Source: Betaproteobacteria bacterium
GTDB lineage: Bacteria; Pseudomonadota; Gammaproteobacteria; Burkholderiales; SG8-41
DNA: 40,050 nt
Assembly: GCA_016192825.1 (NCBI GenBank)
Contig: JACPTK010000001.1
Span: forward strand, 1 to 40,050
Direction of reading: 5' to 3'
Made by a program: the position numbers and the translations under genes. Below, in pieces: positions 1-8,118 of the stretch. The number at the start of each line of letters is the position of its first letter. The first letter of the stretch is position 1. The notes beneath the pieces were generated by a model that was given only the letters and a program-made list of their open reading frames with translations, had not been told where the DNA came from and ran no database searches.

Positions 1-331
1 GGATTAAAGCAAAACAGGAAACAGCGACCTTGCTCTGTGTCGGCTTGAACCAGGACACAATCGATCTACCGCTTCCCCGTCCCCAAGTCCGGCCAGACTC
101 GGAAACACTACAAACACTATCGTACAAAAGGAACATACAAGAACACAGAGAAGAAAAAAGAAAACCGAATGCGCAACTCCCCACATTGTGCCCGCCGCGC
201 CCGTATGCCGGCTTATATGTGCACCCGGATATGCGCTGGCACATCTGGTTATCTATATCTGCAGATTTGCATATGCCAATATATCGTTCCTGCATTCTCG
301 GAACGCCTCCTAATTTAAAGCTAGACAGGCT
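1..331. other. AT-richer stretch without a convincing gene
   Basis: This opening stretch is visibly richer in A and T than the core genes downstream. It contains runs such as A-rich DNA near 120-170 and several ATAT/GCAT words near 215-285. The open frames crossing it have no recognisable domain. A short dyad (ATGTGC at 217-222, GCACAT at 239-244) is too weak to call a site. The promoter of the following HEPN-like gene would be expected here, but no clear -35/-10 pair can be assigned. The composition fits the edge of an acquired segment whose other end lies outside the window. Confidence 0.4.
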
Positions 332-967
332 ATGGAAGAGACCGCCTTGGACCAAGCGACCATCAGCCGAGCGGCATGCGACGCGGCCGTTTTGCTCACC
401 GAAGCGATCCGCGAACTCACGATCCCGCAGCATCTGGTGACGTGCTCCAAGCGATTGGAGGAGGCGCATCGGGTCTCGGAGACATATGCGGCCGCCGTGC
501 GGCGGATTGCCATGGCTGCGACGGTCATCGGCGTCTATCGAGTTGGCGAGACCCGCAAGCACTTCCTGACTCCCTGGTTATTCTCCGAGGAGGAGCTCCA
601 ACATCTCGGGCTACGGGACGTCAAGCACTTCGTCCGAGACTTGGGGGCCTTCGAGAGGGTTCGGTCTCAGTGGGCAGCGCATGCACAGGCGAAGAAATCG
701 ACCGCCCGAAGCCCCGGCCGCCTTGTCGATGCGTCGGCATTAGGTCGAGCACTGGAGAGGACTGGAATCGGCAACGAAGAGCAGTTCCTGAGGCGGGTCC
801 GCGACGACTTGACGCCGGCTGTCGAGAGGGTCCGAGATAGGATCCTTGAAGCGCATCCCGAGGCGCGAGACTTCATTACGACCGGATACCCGCAGGCTTT
901 GCAACAGGGCGCGATTGACGAGCAGAGAAAGCAGCGCTCCGCCGCCGCAGATGATCGGGAGAGTTAG
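332..967 (+). CDS. small helical protein with possible HEPN motif
   Basis: This 211-residue protein is cytoplasmic by appearance: no signal peptide or membrane segment. The sequence looks mostly helical and charged, with a hydrophilic tail from about residue 190. The segment around residues 104-118 ends in R111-x5-H117, the spacing of the HEPN ribonuclease motif, and resembles AbiU2-like HEPN proteins in pattern only. HEPN proteins are commonly RNases of toxin-antitoxin and phage-defence systems; that role is inferred. It is followed after 23 bases by a second protein with a clearer HEPN motif, on the same strand. If the motif is coincidental, it is simply a hypothetical protein. Confidence 0.6.
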   Translation: MEETALDQATISRAACDAAVLLTEAIRELTIPQHLVTCSKRLEEAHRVSETYAAAVRRIAMAATVIGVYRVGETRKHFLTPWLFSEEELQHLGLRDVKHFVRDLGAFERVRSQWAAHAQAKKSTARSPGRLVDASALGRALERTGIGNEEQFLRRVRDDLTPAVERVRDRILEAHPEARDFITTGYPQALQQGAIDEQRKQRSAAADDRES

Positions 968-990
968 GGCGTACGAATTCAGGGCGTGTC

Positions 991-1566
991 ATGCAACAGT
1001 GGATTGACTTCTACCTCCCGTTCTTCCCAACCGAAGCCGACGCTCGAAGTTTCGTGCAAGCATGCGAGATGCTAGCGCCACCCAACAGCGCGCCAAAGAT
1101 AATGATGCACCAGAGCCAAAGACTCATTTCCATATCGGACGACATTCCGCGAATCCGACCACACGACGAGTCCCTTAGGCTCCTATTCTTGATGATGTGC
1201 GCAGAGAACATCGCAAAGCTACATGACCAGTTTCAGGGCGACGGCCAGTCACGGGCATATGTTCGGCGATTCTTTGAAACTTTCCTCGATGAGGCCGACC
1301 GAGATGCTTTGGGTATCGCATTCGCCGATCACTCCCAACATCTCATGCCAAGGCTTGGTCTTCGGGCGGCAATTGACATGCTTTATGACGTACGGTGCGA
1401 CGTGGTCCATGAGGGTAACTACTCAGACTTCACATTCCATGACGGCCAAACACCGATGCTAAATACAAACCCCGATGTAATCTCCTACATTACCTTCGAT
1501 CAATTCCGAGCGATGGTGGTACGGGGATGCGTGAATGCCGTACAAGGTCTGCTGCGGGCGCTTTAA
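991..1566 (+). CDS. HEPN-domain-like protein
   Basis: This 191-residue protein has no signal peptide. Residues 60-100 form a hydrophobic helical stretch (LRLLFLMMCAENIAKLHDQF). Residues 125-145 carry R135-x4-H140 followed by E-G, matching the R-x4-H motif of HEPN RNase domains in the usual place near the C-terminal end of the helical bundle. Known HEPN proteins cleave RNA as toxins or as effectors of CRISPR and abortive-infection systems; this one could do so, but its target is unknown. It ends 2 bases before the likely start of the TPR-CHAT gene, so the three genes are probably co-transcribed. Its base composition is lower in GC than the core genes, which suggests transfer. Confidence 0.65.
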   Translation: MQQWIDFYLPFFPTEADARSFVQACEMLAPPNSAPKIMMHQSQRLISISDDIPRIRPHDESLRLLFLMMCAENIAKLHDQFQGDGQSRAYVRRFFETFLDEADRDALGIAFADHSQHLMPRLGLRAAIDMLYDVRCDVVHEGNYSDFTFHDGQTPMLNTNPDVISYITFDQFRAMVVRGCVNAVQGLLRAL

Positions 1567-1568
1567 CC

Positions 1569-4500
1569 ATGTGGTCGAAGGTTTTCATCCGAACACCATC
1601 GAACAGGTTCCTCGGGGCTGTGATGCTCGCGCTTGCGCTGCTCGTGTCCGGCCCGGGACTCGCCGACGAAGCTGAGTGGGCGGCGCACATAGATGCGGGA
1701 ACGGCGGCGTACCGCACGGGCGACTACCGCGCCGCCGCCGCGCGCTTTGAAGCAGCGCTGCGGGAAGCGGAATCGTTCGGCGCGAGCGATCCCCGCTTCG
1801 CGACAACGCTGAACAACCTTGCGGCGCTGTATCAAACGCAAGGACGCTACGCAGAGGCCGAGCCGCTATATCGCCGCTCGCTAGGGATCGCAGAAAAAGC
1901 ACTAGGGCCGGATCACCGGGATGTCGGGCAGTCGTTGAACAACCTTGCGGAGCTGTATCGAGGGCAAGGGCGGTACGCGGAGGCCGAGCCGCTGTACCGG
2001 CGCTCGCTGGGCATTCGGGAAAAAGCACTGGGACCGGATCACCCGGATGTCGGGGGGTCGCTGAACAACCTCGCGGGGCTGTATCGAGCGCAAGGGCGCT
2101 TTGCCGAGGCCGAGCCGCTGTACCGGCGCTCGCTGCGGATCCTGGAAAAAGCGCTGGGGCAGGATCACCCGGATGTCGGGGTGTCGTTGAATAACCTTGC
2201 GGAGCTGTATCGAGAGCAAGGGCGCTTTGCGGAGGCCGAGCCGCTTTACCGCCTCTCGCTGGGGATTCGGGAAAAAGCACTAGGGCCGGATCACCCGAGT
2301 GTCGGGCTTTCGTTGAACAACCTTGCGGTGCTGTACGTAGCGCAAGGGCGCTTTGCGGAGGCCGAGCCGCTGTACCGGCGCTCTCTGGGAATCCATGAAA
2401 AAGCTCTCGGCGCGGATCACCCCAGCGTCGGGACGACGTTGAACAATCTTGCGTTGCTGTACGAAGCGCAAAAGCGCTTTGCGGAGGCTGAGCCACTATA
2501 CCGGCGAGCCTTGGGGATCGCAGAAAAGGCACTAGGGCCGGATCACCCGCATGTGGGGACGAGGTTGAACAACCTTGCGTTGCTGTATGAAGCGCAAGGG
2601 CGCTTTGCGGAGGCCGAGCCGCTGTACCGGCGCGACCTTGCAATCTCAGAAAAAGCACTAGGGCCGGATCACCCGGATGTCGGGGGGGCGTTAAACAACC
2701 TTGCGGCGCTTTACTACGCGCAAGGGCGCTACGCGGAGGCGGAGCCGCTGTACCGGCGCTCTCTGGGAATCCATGAAAAATCTTTCGGCGCGGATCACCC
2801 GAGCGTCGGGACGGCGTTGAACAACCTTGCGAGGCTGTATCGAGCGCAGGGGAAGATAGACGACGCGCTGGCGTTCGCGCGCCGCGCGAATGCGTCGCTC
2901 GCGCGACGCTTCACGGCAGACAGCGGTGCGTCCCGCCGAGGGGCGCTCAGCGAGCAGAGAACGCGCTCCGGCGCATTCGAGTTTCACGTTTCGCTGCTCG
3001 CCGCAGCCGCAGAGCGCGGGCCGCAGGTGCGCGCTGAGGTCACGCGAGAAGGGTTTGGCATCGCGCAACTCGCCCGCGCGAGCGATACGGCAGACCAGGT
3101 GGCGAAGATGGCGGCGCGGTATGCCGCCGGGAGCGACGCGCTTGCGCAACTTGCCCGCGCGCGACAGGACGCAATGGCAAGGTTCGAGCAGCTGGACTCC
3201 CGCATAGTGCAGGCGGCGGGGCAGCGCGGTGCCGAAACGCTCGCAGCGAGACTGCGCACCGAGCAGGCCGAGACAATAATAGCGATTGCCGAACTCGATG
3301 CCCGCCTCGAACGCGAGTATCCGCAGTACGGGGAATTGACCAACCCGAAGCCGCTGGAGCTTGCCGCTGCGCAGAAGCTGCTTGCCGAGGACGAAGCGCT
3401 CGTGCTGCTCCTCGTCTCAGCGGACGAAAGTTTCCTCTGGGTGTTGCGGAGAGGCGATGCGGGGTTCTTCAAGCTCCCCCTCAAGCGGAATGAACTCACC
3501 GAGATCGTGAAGAAGCTGCGCGCGCAGCTTGACCTCGGCGCAGCAGAACCCGAGCGTATCCTCGCGCGGCCGTTCGATGTCGCCACGGCGCACGGGCTGT
3601 ACCGGAAGATTCTCGCGCCCGCGGAGGCGCTGCTCGCCGGCGCGAGGCACTTGATCCTCGTTCCCGACGGCGCGATGCAGAGCTTGCCGCCGGGCGTGCT
3701 GGTGACCGAGCCGCCCGCGAAGCCCATCGCCTCACTTGCCGATCACGCGCAGGTGGCTTGGCTCGCGAAGAAGTACACCATCACGGTGCTCCCAGCCGCA
3801 GGCTCGCTTCGCGCGCTGAGGCAGTTCGCGAAAGCGCCCGCCTCGCGCGAGCCGTTCGGCGGCTTTGGCGATCCGGTGCTGGAGGGCACGGGCGAGGCCG
3901 CCCGCCGCGGCAATGTCGCTGCGCTCTACTCACGCGGCGCGGTAGCCGATGCGGACGAAGTTAGAAAGCTCGCGCGATTGCCCGAGTCCGCCGATGAGCT
4001 TCGCGCCATCGCTGCGGCGCTGAAAGCTCCCGTTGCAGCGATCCGCCTCGGTCCCGCCGCCACGGAGCGAGCGGTAAAAGAAGCTGATCTCACGCGCTAC
4101 CGCAACCTCGCCTTCGCCACGCACGGGCTGATGGCGGGTGAATTCAAGGGGCTCGCCGAACCGGCGCTGGTACTTACCCCGCCGGAGAAGGGCAGCGAAC
4201 TCGATGACGGGCTGCTGACCGCAAGCGAGATCTCGCAACTGAAACTGGACGCAAACTGGGTGGTGCTCTCCGCCTGCAACACCGCGGCGCCGGACGGCAC
4301 GCCGGGGGCGGTGGGACTCTCCGGGCTTGCGCGGGCGTTCTTCTACGCGGGCGCGAGATCGCTACTCGTCTCGCACTGGGCAGTGAGTTCGGACGCGGCG
4401 GTAGCGCTGACGACGCGCATGTTCGATGAATCCTCGAAAGGCGCGCCCAAAGAAGAGGCGTTGCGCCGCTCGATGCTCGCGCTGATGGCGCGCAAGGATA

Positions 4501-4583
4501 AACCGTACTTCGCGCACCCGACGTTCTGGGCGCCGTTTGTGATTGTGGGCGAGGGCAATGCGGAATGGACGGTCGGGCGCTGA
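1569..4583 (+). CDS. secreted TPR-CHAT domain protein
   Basis: From the ATG at 1569 this is a 1004-residue protein. An upstream in-frame ATG at 1527 lies inside the previous gene. The first ~30 residues look like a Sec signal peptide (basic start, then a run of A, L and V ending GPGLA). Residues ~35-450 hold about ten kinesin-light-chain-type TPR units with a strict 42-residue period (core LNNLAxLYxxQGRxAEAEPLYRR). A helical linker follows, then a C-terminal CHAT domain, a caspase-like peptidase fold. The expected catalytic pair is visible: H852 in ATHG and C903 in LSACNT. CHAT proteins with cytoplasmic TPRs act in defence and regulated proteolysis, but the signal peptide argues for a periplasmic or envelope role here. 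Substrate unknown. The spacing to the HEPN genes suggests one transcript. Confidence 0.9.
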   Translation: MWSKVFIRTPSNRFLGAVMLALALLVSGPGLADEAEWAAHIDAGTAAYRTGDYRAAAARFEAALREAESFGASDPRFATTLNNLAALYQTQGRYAEAEPLYRRSLGIAEKALGPDHRDVGQSLNNLAELYRGQGRYAEAEPLYRRSLGIREKALGPDHPDVGGSLNNLAGLYRAQGRFAEAEPLYRRSLRILEKALGQDHPDVGVSLNNLAELYREQGRFAEAEPLYRLSLGIREKALGPDHPSVGLSLNNLAVLYVAQGRFAEAEPLYRRSLGIHEKALGADHPSVGTTLNNLALLYEAQKRFAEAEPLYRRALGIAEKALGPDHPHVGTRLNNLALLYEAQGRFAEAEPLYRRDLAISEKALGPDHPDVGGALNNLAALYYAQGRYAEAEPLYRRSLGIHEKSFGADHPSVGTALNNLARLYRAQGKIDDALAFARRANASLARRFTADSGASRRGALSEQRTRSGAFEFHVSLLAAAAERGPQVRAEVTREGFGIAQLARASDTADQVAKMAARYAAGSDALAQLARARQDAMARFEQLDSRIVQAAGQRGAETLAARLRTEQAETIIAIAELDARLEREYPQYGELTNPKPLELAAAQKLLAEDEALVLLLVSADESFLWVLRRGDAGFFKLPLKRNELTEIVKKLRAQLDLGAAEPERILARPFDVATAHGLYRKILAPAEALLAGARHLILVPDGAMQSLPPGVLVTEPPAKPIASLADHAQVAWLAKKYTITVLPAAGSLRALRQFAKAPASREPFGGFGDPVLEGTGEAARRGNVAALYSRGAVADADEVRKLARLPESADELRAIAAALKAPVAAIRLGPAATERAVKEADLTRYRNLAFATHGLMAGEFKGLAEPALVLTPPEKGSELDDGLLTASEISQLKLDANWVVLSACNTAAPDGTPGAVGLSGLARAFFYAGARSLLVSHWAVSSDAAVALTTRMFDESSKGAPKEEALRRSMLALMARKDKPYFAHPTFWAPFVIVGEGNAEWTVGR
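1800..2865 (+). repeat. coding tandem repeat of 126 bp (TPR units)
   Basis: Nine consecutive near-identical 126-base units encode the 42-residue TPRs of the CHAT protein. The nucleotide identity between units is high (for example around AACAACCTTGCG and GAGGCCGAGCCGCT), so copy number could change by recombination or slippage. The period is exactly divisible by three, so gain or loss keeps the reading frame. Confidence 0.9.
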
Positions 4584-4901
4584 TCCAGCTGTCTAATCCA
4601 CGCGCGCGCTGGTGCCGCTGGAGGTGGAGGCATTAGTGGACACCAGTGCGATCACTTTGTGCGTTCCGGAGCACGTCGCGATCCAGCTCAATCTTGAAAC
4701 GCTGGAACAACGGGAAGTGACCACTGCCGACGGACAGCGGTGCCGTGGCGGTGAATCCTGAAAGCCCCAATATTCCATCGGTCATCGTCAAAGGCAGTGT
4801 CAAGTACGTGTCGTCCAGGTGAGATGCGGTAACGTGCCCGGATTGCCAGCCCCTGCTTTTCTTCCGTGTGTTTCCGTGTGATTCCGTGGCTGAATGATCC
4901 T
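4584..4901. other. gene-free spacer with a 10-bp iterated unit
   Basis: This spacer lies between the TPR-CHAT gene and the convergent YheT-like gene. No open frame in it has a recognisable domain. Near its right end, 4862-4891 holds three copies of a 10-base unit, TTCCGTGTGT, TTCCGTGTGA and TTCCGTGGCT, directly beside the end of the YheT-like gene. It is another example of the short iterated units scattered between genes in this window. Confidence 0.6.
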
Positions 4902-6050
4902 TCACGGGTTTTCGGCTAGAAAACCCAGTATGCGCTGCGGCAGCCAGCCGAGGTGGCCGGGAAACGACCCGCTGACGAAGCCGACGTGGCCCCCGTTTTC
5001 CGGTTGCTCGAGCAGGACCGGAGGCGCGACTTCATGCGGCGCGGGAAGCGCGCTCGCCGGCAGGAACGGATCGTCGCGCGCGTTGATCATCAGCGTCCGC
5101 ACCCCGATCCGGGCGAGCCACGGCTTGGCGCTCGCGCGCGTCCAGTAATCATCCACGCCCGCGAAGCCGTGCAGGGGCGCGGTGACGGCGTCGTCGAACT
5201 CGCGCAGCGTGTATGCCGCGCGTAAACGCGCGGCATCATATAAACCGGGATAATGCATGAGCTTTGCGAGCGCTTTTCTTTTCATGCTGGCCAGAAAGTG
5301 GTGCACGTAAACGAGATTGAAGCCCCGATCCAGGGCATTGCCTGCCGCCATCAAGTCAACCGGGGCCGACACTGCTGCGGCTTTCTCTACGACAGTGCGT
5401 GCGTCGGCCCCGGTTTCGCCGAGCCACTTCAGCAGGGCGTTGCCGCCGAGCGAGACGCCGACCGCGTGCAGCCGCGCGGCGGAGGACCGCAGCCGGCGCA
5501 GGATCCAGTCCACCTCGGCGCTGTCCCCCGAGTGATAGGCCCGCGGCAGGCGGTTCGGCCCGCCGCCGCAGCCGCGAAAGTGGATCACGCATCCGCGCCA
5601 TCCCGCCTGCGCGACCGCGGTCATCAGCGCCTGCGCGTAATGGCTGCGCGAGCTGCCCTCGAGACCGTGAAACAGCACCACCAATGGAACCGTTGCCCGT
5701 TCCATAATATCGGGAAACGAATATTCGCCCGACATGGGTTGCTCCGCGAATTTTTTCCTGCCAGTTAAGTCAAACCGGCGGGCATCTTCCGCCGGTTTGA
5801 CTACCCAGTCGATGTCTATGAAATCATGGTCCGGCGTGTCCCAGCGCTCGCGCCGGTAAGGCACGCGGGGGCGCGGCGCCGCAAGCGCGGCGTAGAGGGT
5901 CTGCGCGTGCCCGCGCCGAAGCCACCACGGCGCGCGGTAAGGAACACGGGAGGGCGGGAGGTCGTGAGATCGGGAGGTCGAGAGCGTTTCGATTTCACGA
6001 TCCCCCGCTTTCGCGCGATCTTTACGGCACACGTGAAGAGGCGAGGTCAA
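4902..6050 (-). CDS. YheT-like alpha/beta hydrolase
   Basis: A 382-residue serine hydrolase of the YheT/COG0429 family; the substrate of these enzymes is not firmly known. Family hallmarks visible: YRAPWWLRRGHAQTL near the start of the conserved part, the FHGLEGSS oxyanion region, the nucleophile elbow GVSLGG, and a late NGGHVGF that supplies the catalytic histidine. The conserved domain begins around residue 38. The residues before it include STSRSHDLPPSR, which is the translation of an iterated GGGAGGTCG-type repeat. No ATG, GTG or TTG occurs in frame between that repeat and the domain, so the repeat must be translated whatever start is used. It is the last gene of a minus-strand run beginning at ilvE. 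Confidence 0.88.
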   Translation of the reverse strand: MTSPLHVCRKDRAKAGDREIETLSTSRSHDLPPSRVPYRAPWWLRRGHAQTLYAALAAPRPRVPYRRERWDTPDHDFIDIDWVVKPAEDARRFDLTGRKKFAEQPMSGEYSFPDIMERATVPLVVLFHGLEGSSRSHYAQALMTAVAQAGWRGCVIHFRGCGGGPNRLPRAYHSGDSAEVDWILRRLRSSAARLHAVGVSLGGNALLKWLGETGADARTVVEKAAAVSAPVDLMAAGNALDRGFNLVYVHHFLASMKRKALAKLMHYPGLYDAARLRAAYTLREFDDAVTAPLHGFAGVDDYWTRASAKPWLARIGVRTLMINARDDPFLPASALPAPHEVAPPVLLEQPENGGHVGFVSGSFPGHLGWLPQRILGFLAENP

Positions 6051-6094
6051 TGAGGTTCCGATCTACCGCTCTCCCGATCTCCCGCTCTCGCGGT
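5948..6094. repeat. iterated GGGAG(A/G)TCG array in two facing arms
   Basis: The left arm (5948-5990) is made of units such as GGGAGGTCG, GTGAGATCG and GGGAGGTCG. The right arm (6059-6094) has the complementary units CGCTCTCCCGATCTCCCG, so the two arms can face each other as an imperfect inverted repeat. The left arm lies inside the 5' coding part of the YheT-like gene. The right arm lies just past the stop codon of the TcuA-like gene. The same unit recurs at 19148-19320 and 30047-30123. Confidence 0.85.
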
Positions 6095-6099
6095 TTTTC

Positions 6100-7605
6100 C
6101 TACTTCTTCTTGACGTAGGCCGCGGCCCCGGTTCCCGAGAGCCTGCCGAATACCGCCCCGGAGGTGAGCCCGGTGCCGCCCGGATAGTTGTGGTAGAAGA
6201 TGCCGCCCACCATCTCCCCGGCCGCGTAGAGCCCGGGAATCGGCTTGCCGGCGGTGTCCTCGACTTCCCCGTCCTTGCCGATTTTCACGCCGCCGAAGCT
6301 GAAGGTGACCCCGCAGGTGACGCCGTAAGCCTCGAACGGCGGCTGGTCTATGGTATTCGCCCAGTTCGACTTGTTGATCCTCAGACCCACCGTGCAGCGC
6401 CCGTCCTTCACCGCCATGTTGAACGGCACGTCGGTGCGCACCGCCTTGTTGTACTCGCGGATCTCGCGCAGGCAGTTGGCCGCATCGACGCCGTCGAGCT
6501 TCTTCACCAGATCTTCCAGGGTGTCGGCCCTGACCTTGGTCACCTGCTTGATGCGGTATTCGTCACGCAGCATGGGGATGATCTTGGCATCGAAGACCTG
6601 CCACGCGAACATGCCCGGCTGCTCGAGAACCGCCCGCCCGTACTTGGCGTAGGTGTAGTTGCGGAAGTCCGCGCCCTCGTCCACGAAGCGCTCGCCGCGC
6701 GCGTTCACCATGATGCCCCACGGGTAGCTGTGTTTCTGGAACTGGTCGCCGACCGCGAGGTCGCCGAAAGGCGGCGCGTTGACGTCCCAGCCGACCGCGT
6801 GACAGCCGGACCAGTGGCCGTAGGGCAGGGCGCCCGCTTCGAGCGCCATGCGGATGCCGAGGCCGGTGTTGTAGCGGGTGCCGCGCACCTTGGCGAGGTC
6901 CCAGCCCGGGCCCAGGTAGCGCGCGCGCATTTCCGCGTTGGACTCGAAGCCGCCGCACGCCAGCACGACCGCCCTCGAGCGGATCTCGACGGTCCTGCCC
7001 TTGTGCTTCGCGCGCACCCCGAGCACCACGCCGTCGTCGTTGATGACGAGGCTCAACGCCGGGGTCTCGTAGAAAATCCGGATGCCCTCGCGCTCGCACG
7101 CCTTGTGCTCGTTCTCGATCAATCCCGGCCCGCCGCCCCAGGTTTCCGCCGCGAGGCCGCCCCAGAACTTGTAGCGGTTGCCGTCGACCTTGTACGACTG
7201 CCGCCCGTAGCTCGCCTGGAACCGCACGCCCTTCTTGCGCAGCCATACCAGGGTCTCGAAGCTGCGCGAGATCAGGATCTCGCACAGGTCGGGATCGGTG
7301 CGGTACTGGGTGATGCGGCCCATGTCGTCGTAGTAGTGCTCCGCGGTGTAGGACCCGTAGTCGTGGGTCTTCTTCTCCTCCTCGGTGAGGTCGGGGATCA
7401 GCTGCGCCAGGTCGTCGACGCCGTTGTAGACCACGCGCATGAGCCCGGCGGTGTAGCGGCTGTTGCCGCCGCAATCCTCGATCGGGGCGGCCTCGAGAAT
7501 GATGACGCTGGCGCCGCCCTCGCGGGCGGCGAGCGCCGCGCAGCACGCGGCATTGCCGGCGCCGACCACGATCACGTCAGGTTTTCCAAAATCGGTAGTG
7601 CTCAT
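6100..7605 (-). CDS. tcuA: FAD-dependent TcuA-like dehydrogenase
   Basis: A 501-residue flavoprotein of the fumarate reductase/succinate dehydrogenase flavoprotein superfamily, closest in pattern to tricarballylate dehydrogenase TcuA. The N-terminus has the FAD-binding GxGxxA loop (VVGAGNAACCAALAA) and the acidic ILEA end of the second strand. The C-terminus has GLYAAGEMVGG and GGTGLTSGAVFGR, the second FAD-contacting part typical of the family. TcuA oxidises tricarballylate to cis-aconitate in the cytoplasm. No tcuB or tcuC partner is next to it, so the real substrate may differ. An NTF2/SnoaL-like gene ends 16 bases upstream on the same strand, suggesting co-transcription. Confidence 0.82.
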   Translation of the reverse strand: MSTTDFGKPDVIVVGAGNAACCAALAAREGGASVIILEAAPIEDCGGNSRYTAGLMRVVYNGVDDLAQLIPDLTEEEKKTHDYGSYTAEHYYDDMGRITQYRTDPDLCEILISRSFETLVWLRKKGVRFQASYGRQSYKVDGNRYKFWGGLAAETWGGGPGLIENEHKACEREGIRIFYETPALSLVINDDGVVLGVRAKHKGRTVEIRSRAVVLACGGFESNAEMRARYLGPGWDLAKVRGTRYNTGLGIRMALEAGALPYGHWSGCHAVGWDVNAPPFGDLAVGDQFQKHSYPWGIMVNARGERFVDEGADFRNYTYAKYGRAVLEQPGMFAWQVFDAKIIPMLRDEYRIKQVTKVRADTLEDLVKKLDGVDAANCLREIREYNKAVRTDVPFNMAVKDGRCTVGLRINKSNWANTIDQPPFEAYGVTCGVTFSFGGVKIGKDGEVEDTAGKPIPGLYAAGEMVGGIFYHNYPGGTGLTSGAVFGRLSGTGAAAYVKKK

Positions 7606-7621
7606 CAGCTTCCTTTCAGTT

Positions 7622-8083
7622 TCAATGCAGCGTTTTCGCCGCGGCGCGCTGCGGCTCCGGTCCGGCCGTCGCCGCGGCCGGCGCCGGCGAGGCGTGATGC
7701 GCGACCATGCGCCAGCCGCGCTCGGTCCGCTGGTACACGTTGGTGGCGATCACCGGGCCGCGCGGGCGCTGCTCGCCGGCCACCGTGATGTGCTCGTAGA
7801 CGCTGTGCACCGACAGCATCATGCCCTGGACGGCATGCTGCTCGCGCAGCTGGAAGCGCAGGGTCTGCCCGCTCGCGAAGATCTGCCGCCACGATTCGCG
7901 CACCGGCTCCACGCCGGAGACGCGGGCGCCGTTGGGGTGCACGCAATAGATGTCGTCGTCGTCGGCCCACACCGCCATCATCGCTTCCAGGTCGGCCTTG
8001 GTAAGCGCCTCGTAGAACGCGGACTCGGCGTCCTGCGGGCTGGCGAACAGAGCCTTTTTCAGATTCAAAGGGAAATCTTCCAT
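7622..8083 (-). CDS. NTF2/SnoaL-like protein
   Basis: A 153-residue protein with the cone-shaped NTF2-like fold pattern: an N-terminal helix (DAESAFYEALTKADLEAMMAVWADDDD), the typical VHPNGARVSGVEPVRESW segment, and a final strand GWRMVAHHAS followed by a low-complexity Ala/Pro tail. Proteins of this type (DUF4440/SnoaL-like) bind small molecules or act as minor enzymes; no catalytic residues can be assigned. It sits between waaF and the TcuA-like gene on the same strand. A REP-like hairpin fills the 33-base gap to waaF. Confidence 0.8.
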   Translation of the reverse strand: MEDFPLNLKKALFASPQDAESAFYEALTKADLEAMMAVWADDDDIYCVHPNGARVSGVEPVRESWRQIFASGQTLRFQLREQHAVQGMMLSVHSVYEHITVAGEQRPRGPVIATNVYQRTERGWRMVAHHASPAPAAATAGPEPQRAAAKTLH

Positions 8084-8084
8084 C

Positions 8085-8118
8085 AGGAATGTGCCGGAGC
8101 CAAGTCCGGCAGATTCCT
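8085..8118. repeat. REP-like hairpin
   Basis: The arms AGGAATGTGCCGGA (8085-8098) and TCCGGCAGATTCCT (8105-8118) pair at 13 of 14 positions around a 6-base loop. It occupies the gap between waaF and the NTF2-like gene and reaches the waaF stop codon. The TCCGGC core is a variant of the GTCCGAC core seen in the other dyads of this window. Confidence 0.7.

Noticed and set aside
1800-2865. Regular 126-base spacing that might be taken for a CRISPR-like array
   Set aside because: The period is in frame and encodes 42-residue TPR units; there are no unrelated spacers.
1569-4583. CHAT protein as a cytoplasmic caspase-like defence effector
   Set aside because: The clear signal peptide makes a cytoplasmic role unlikely, although the gene order with HEPN-like genes remains of interest.
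4633-4905. 90-codon minus-strand frame before the TPR-CHAT/YheT junction
   Set aside because: No domain or ribosome site, and its start lies in the iterated TTCCGTGTG repeat.
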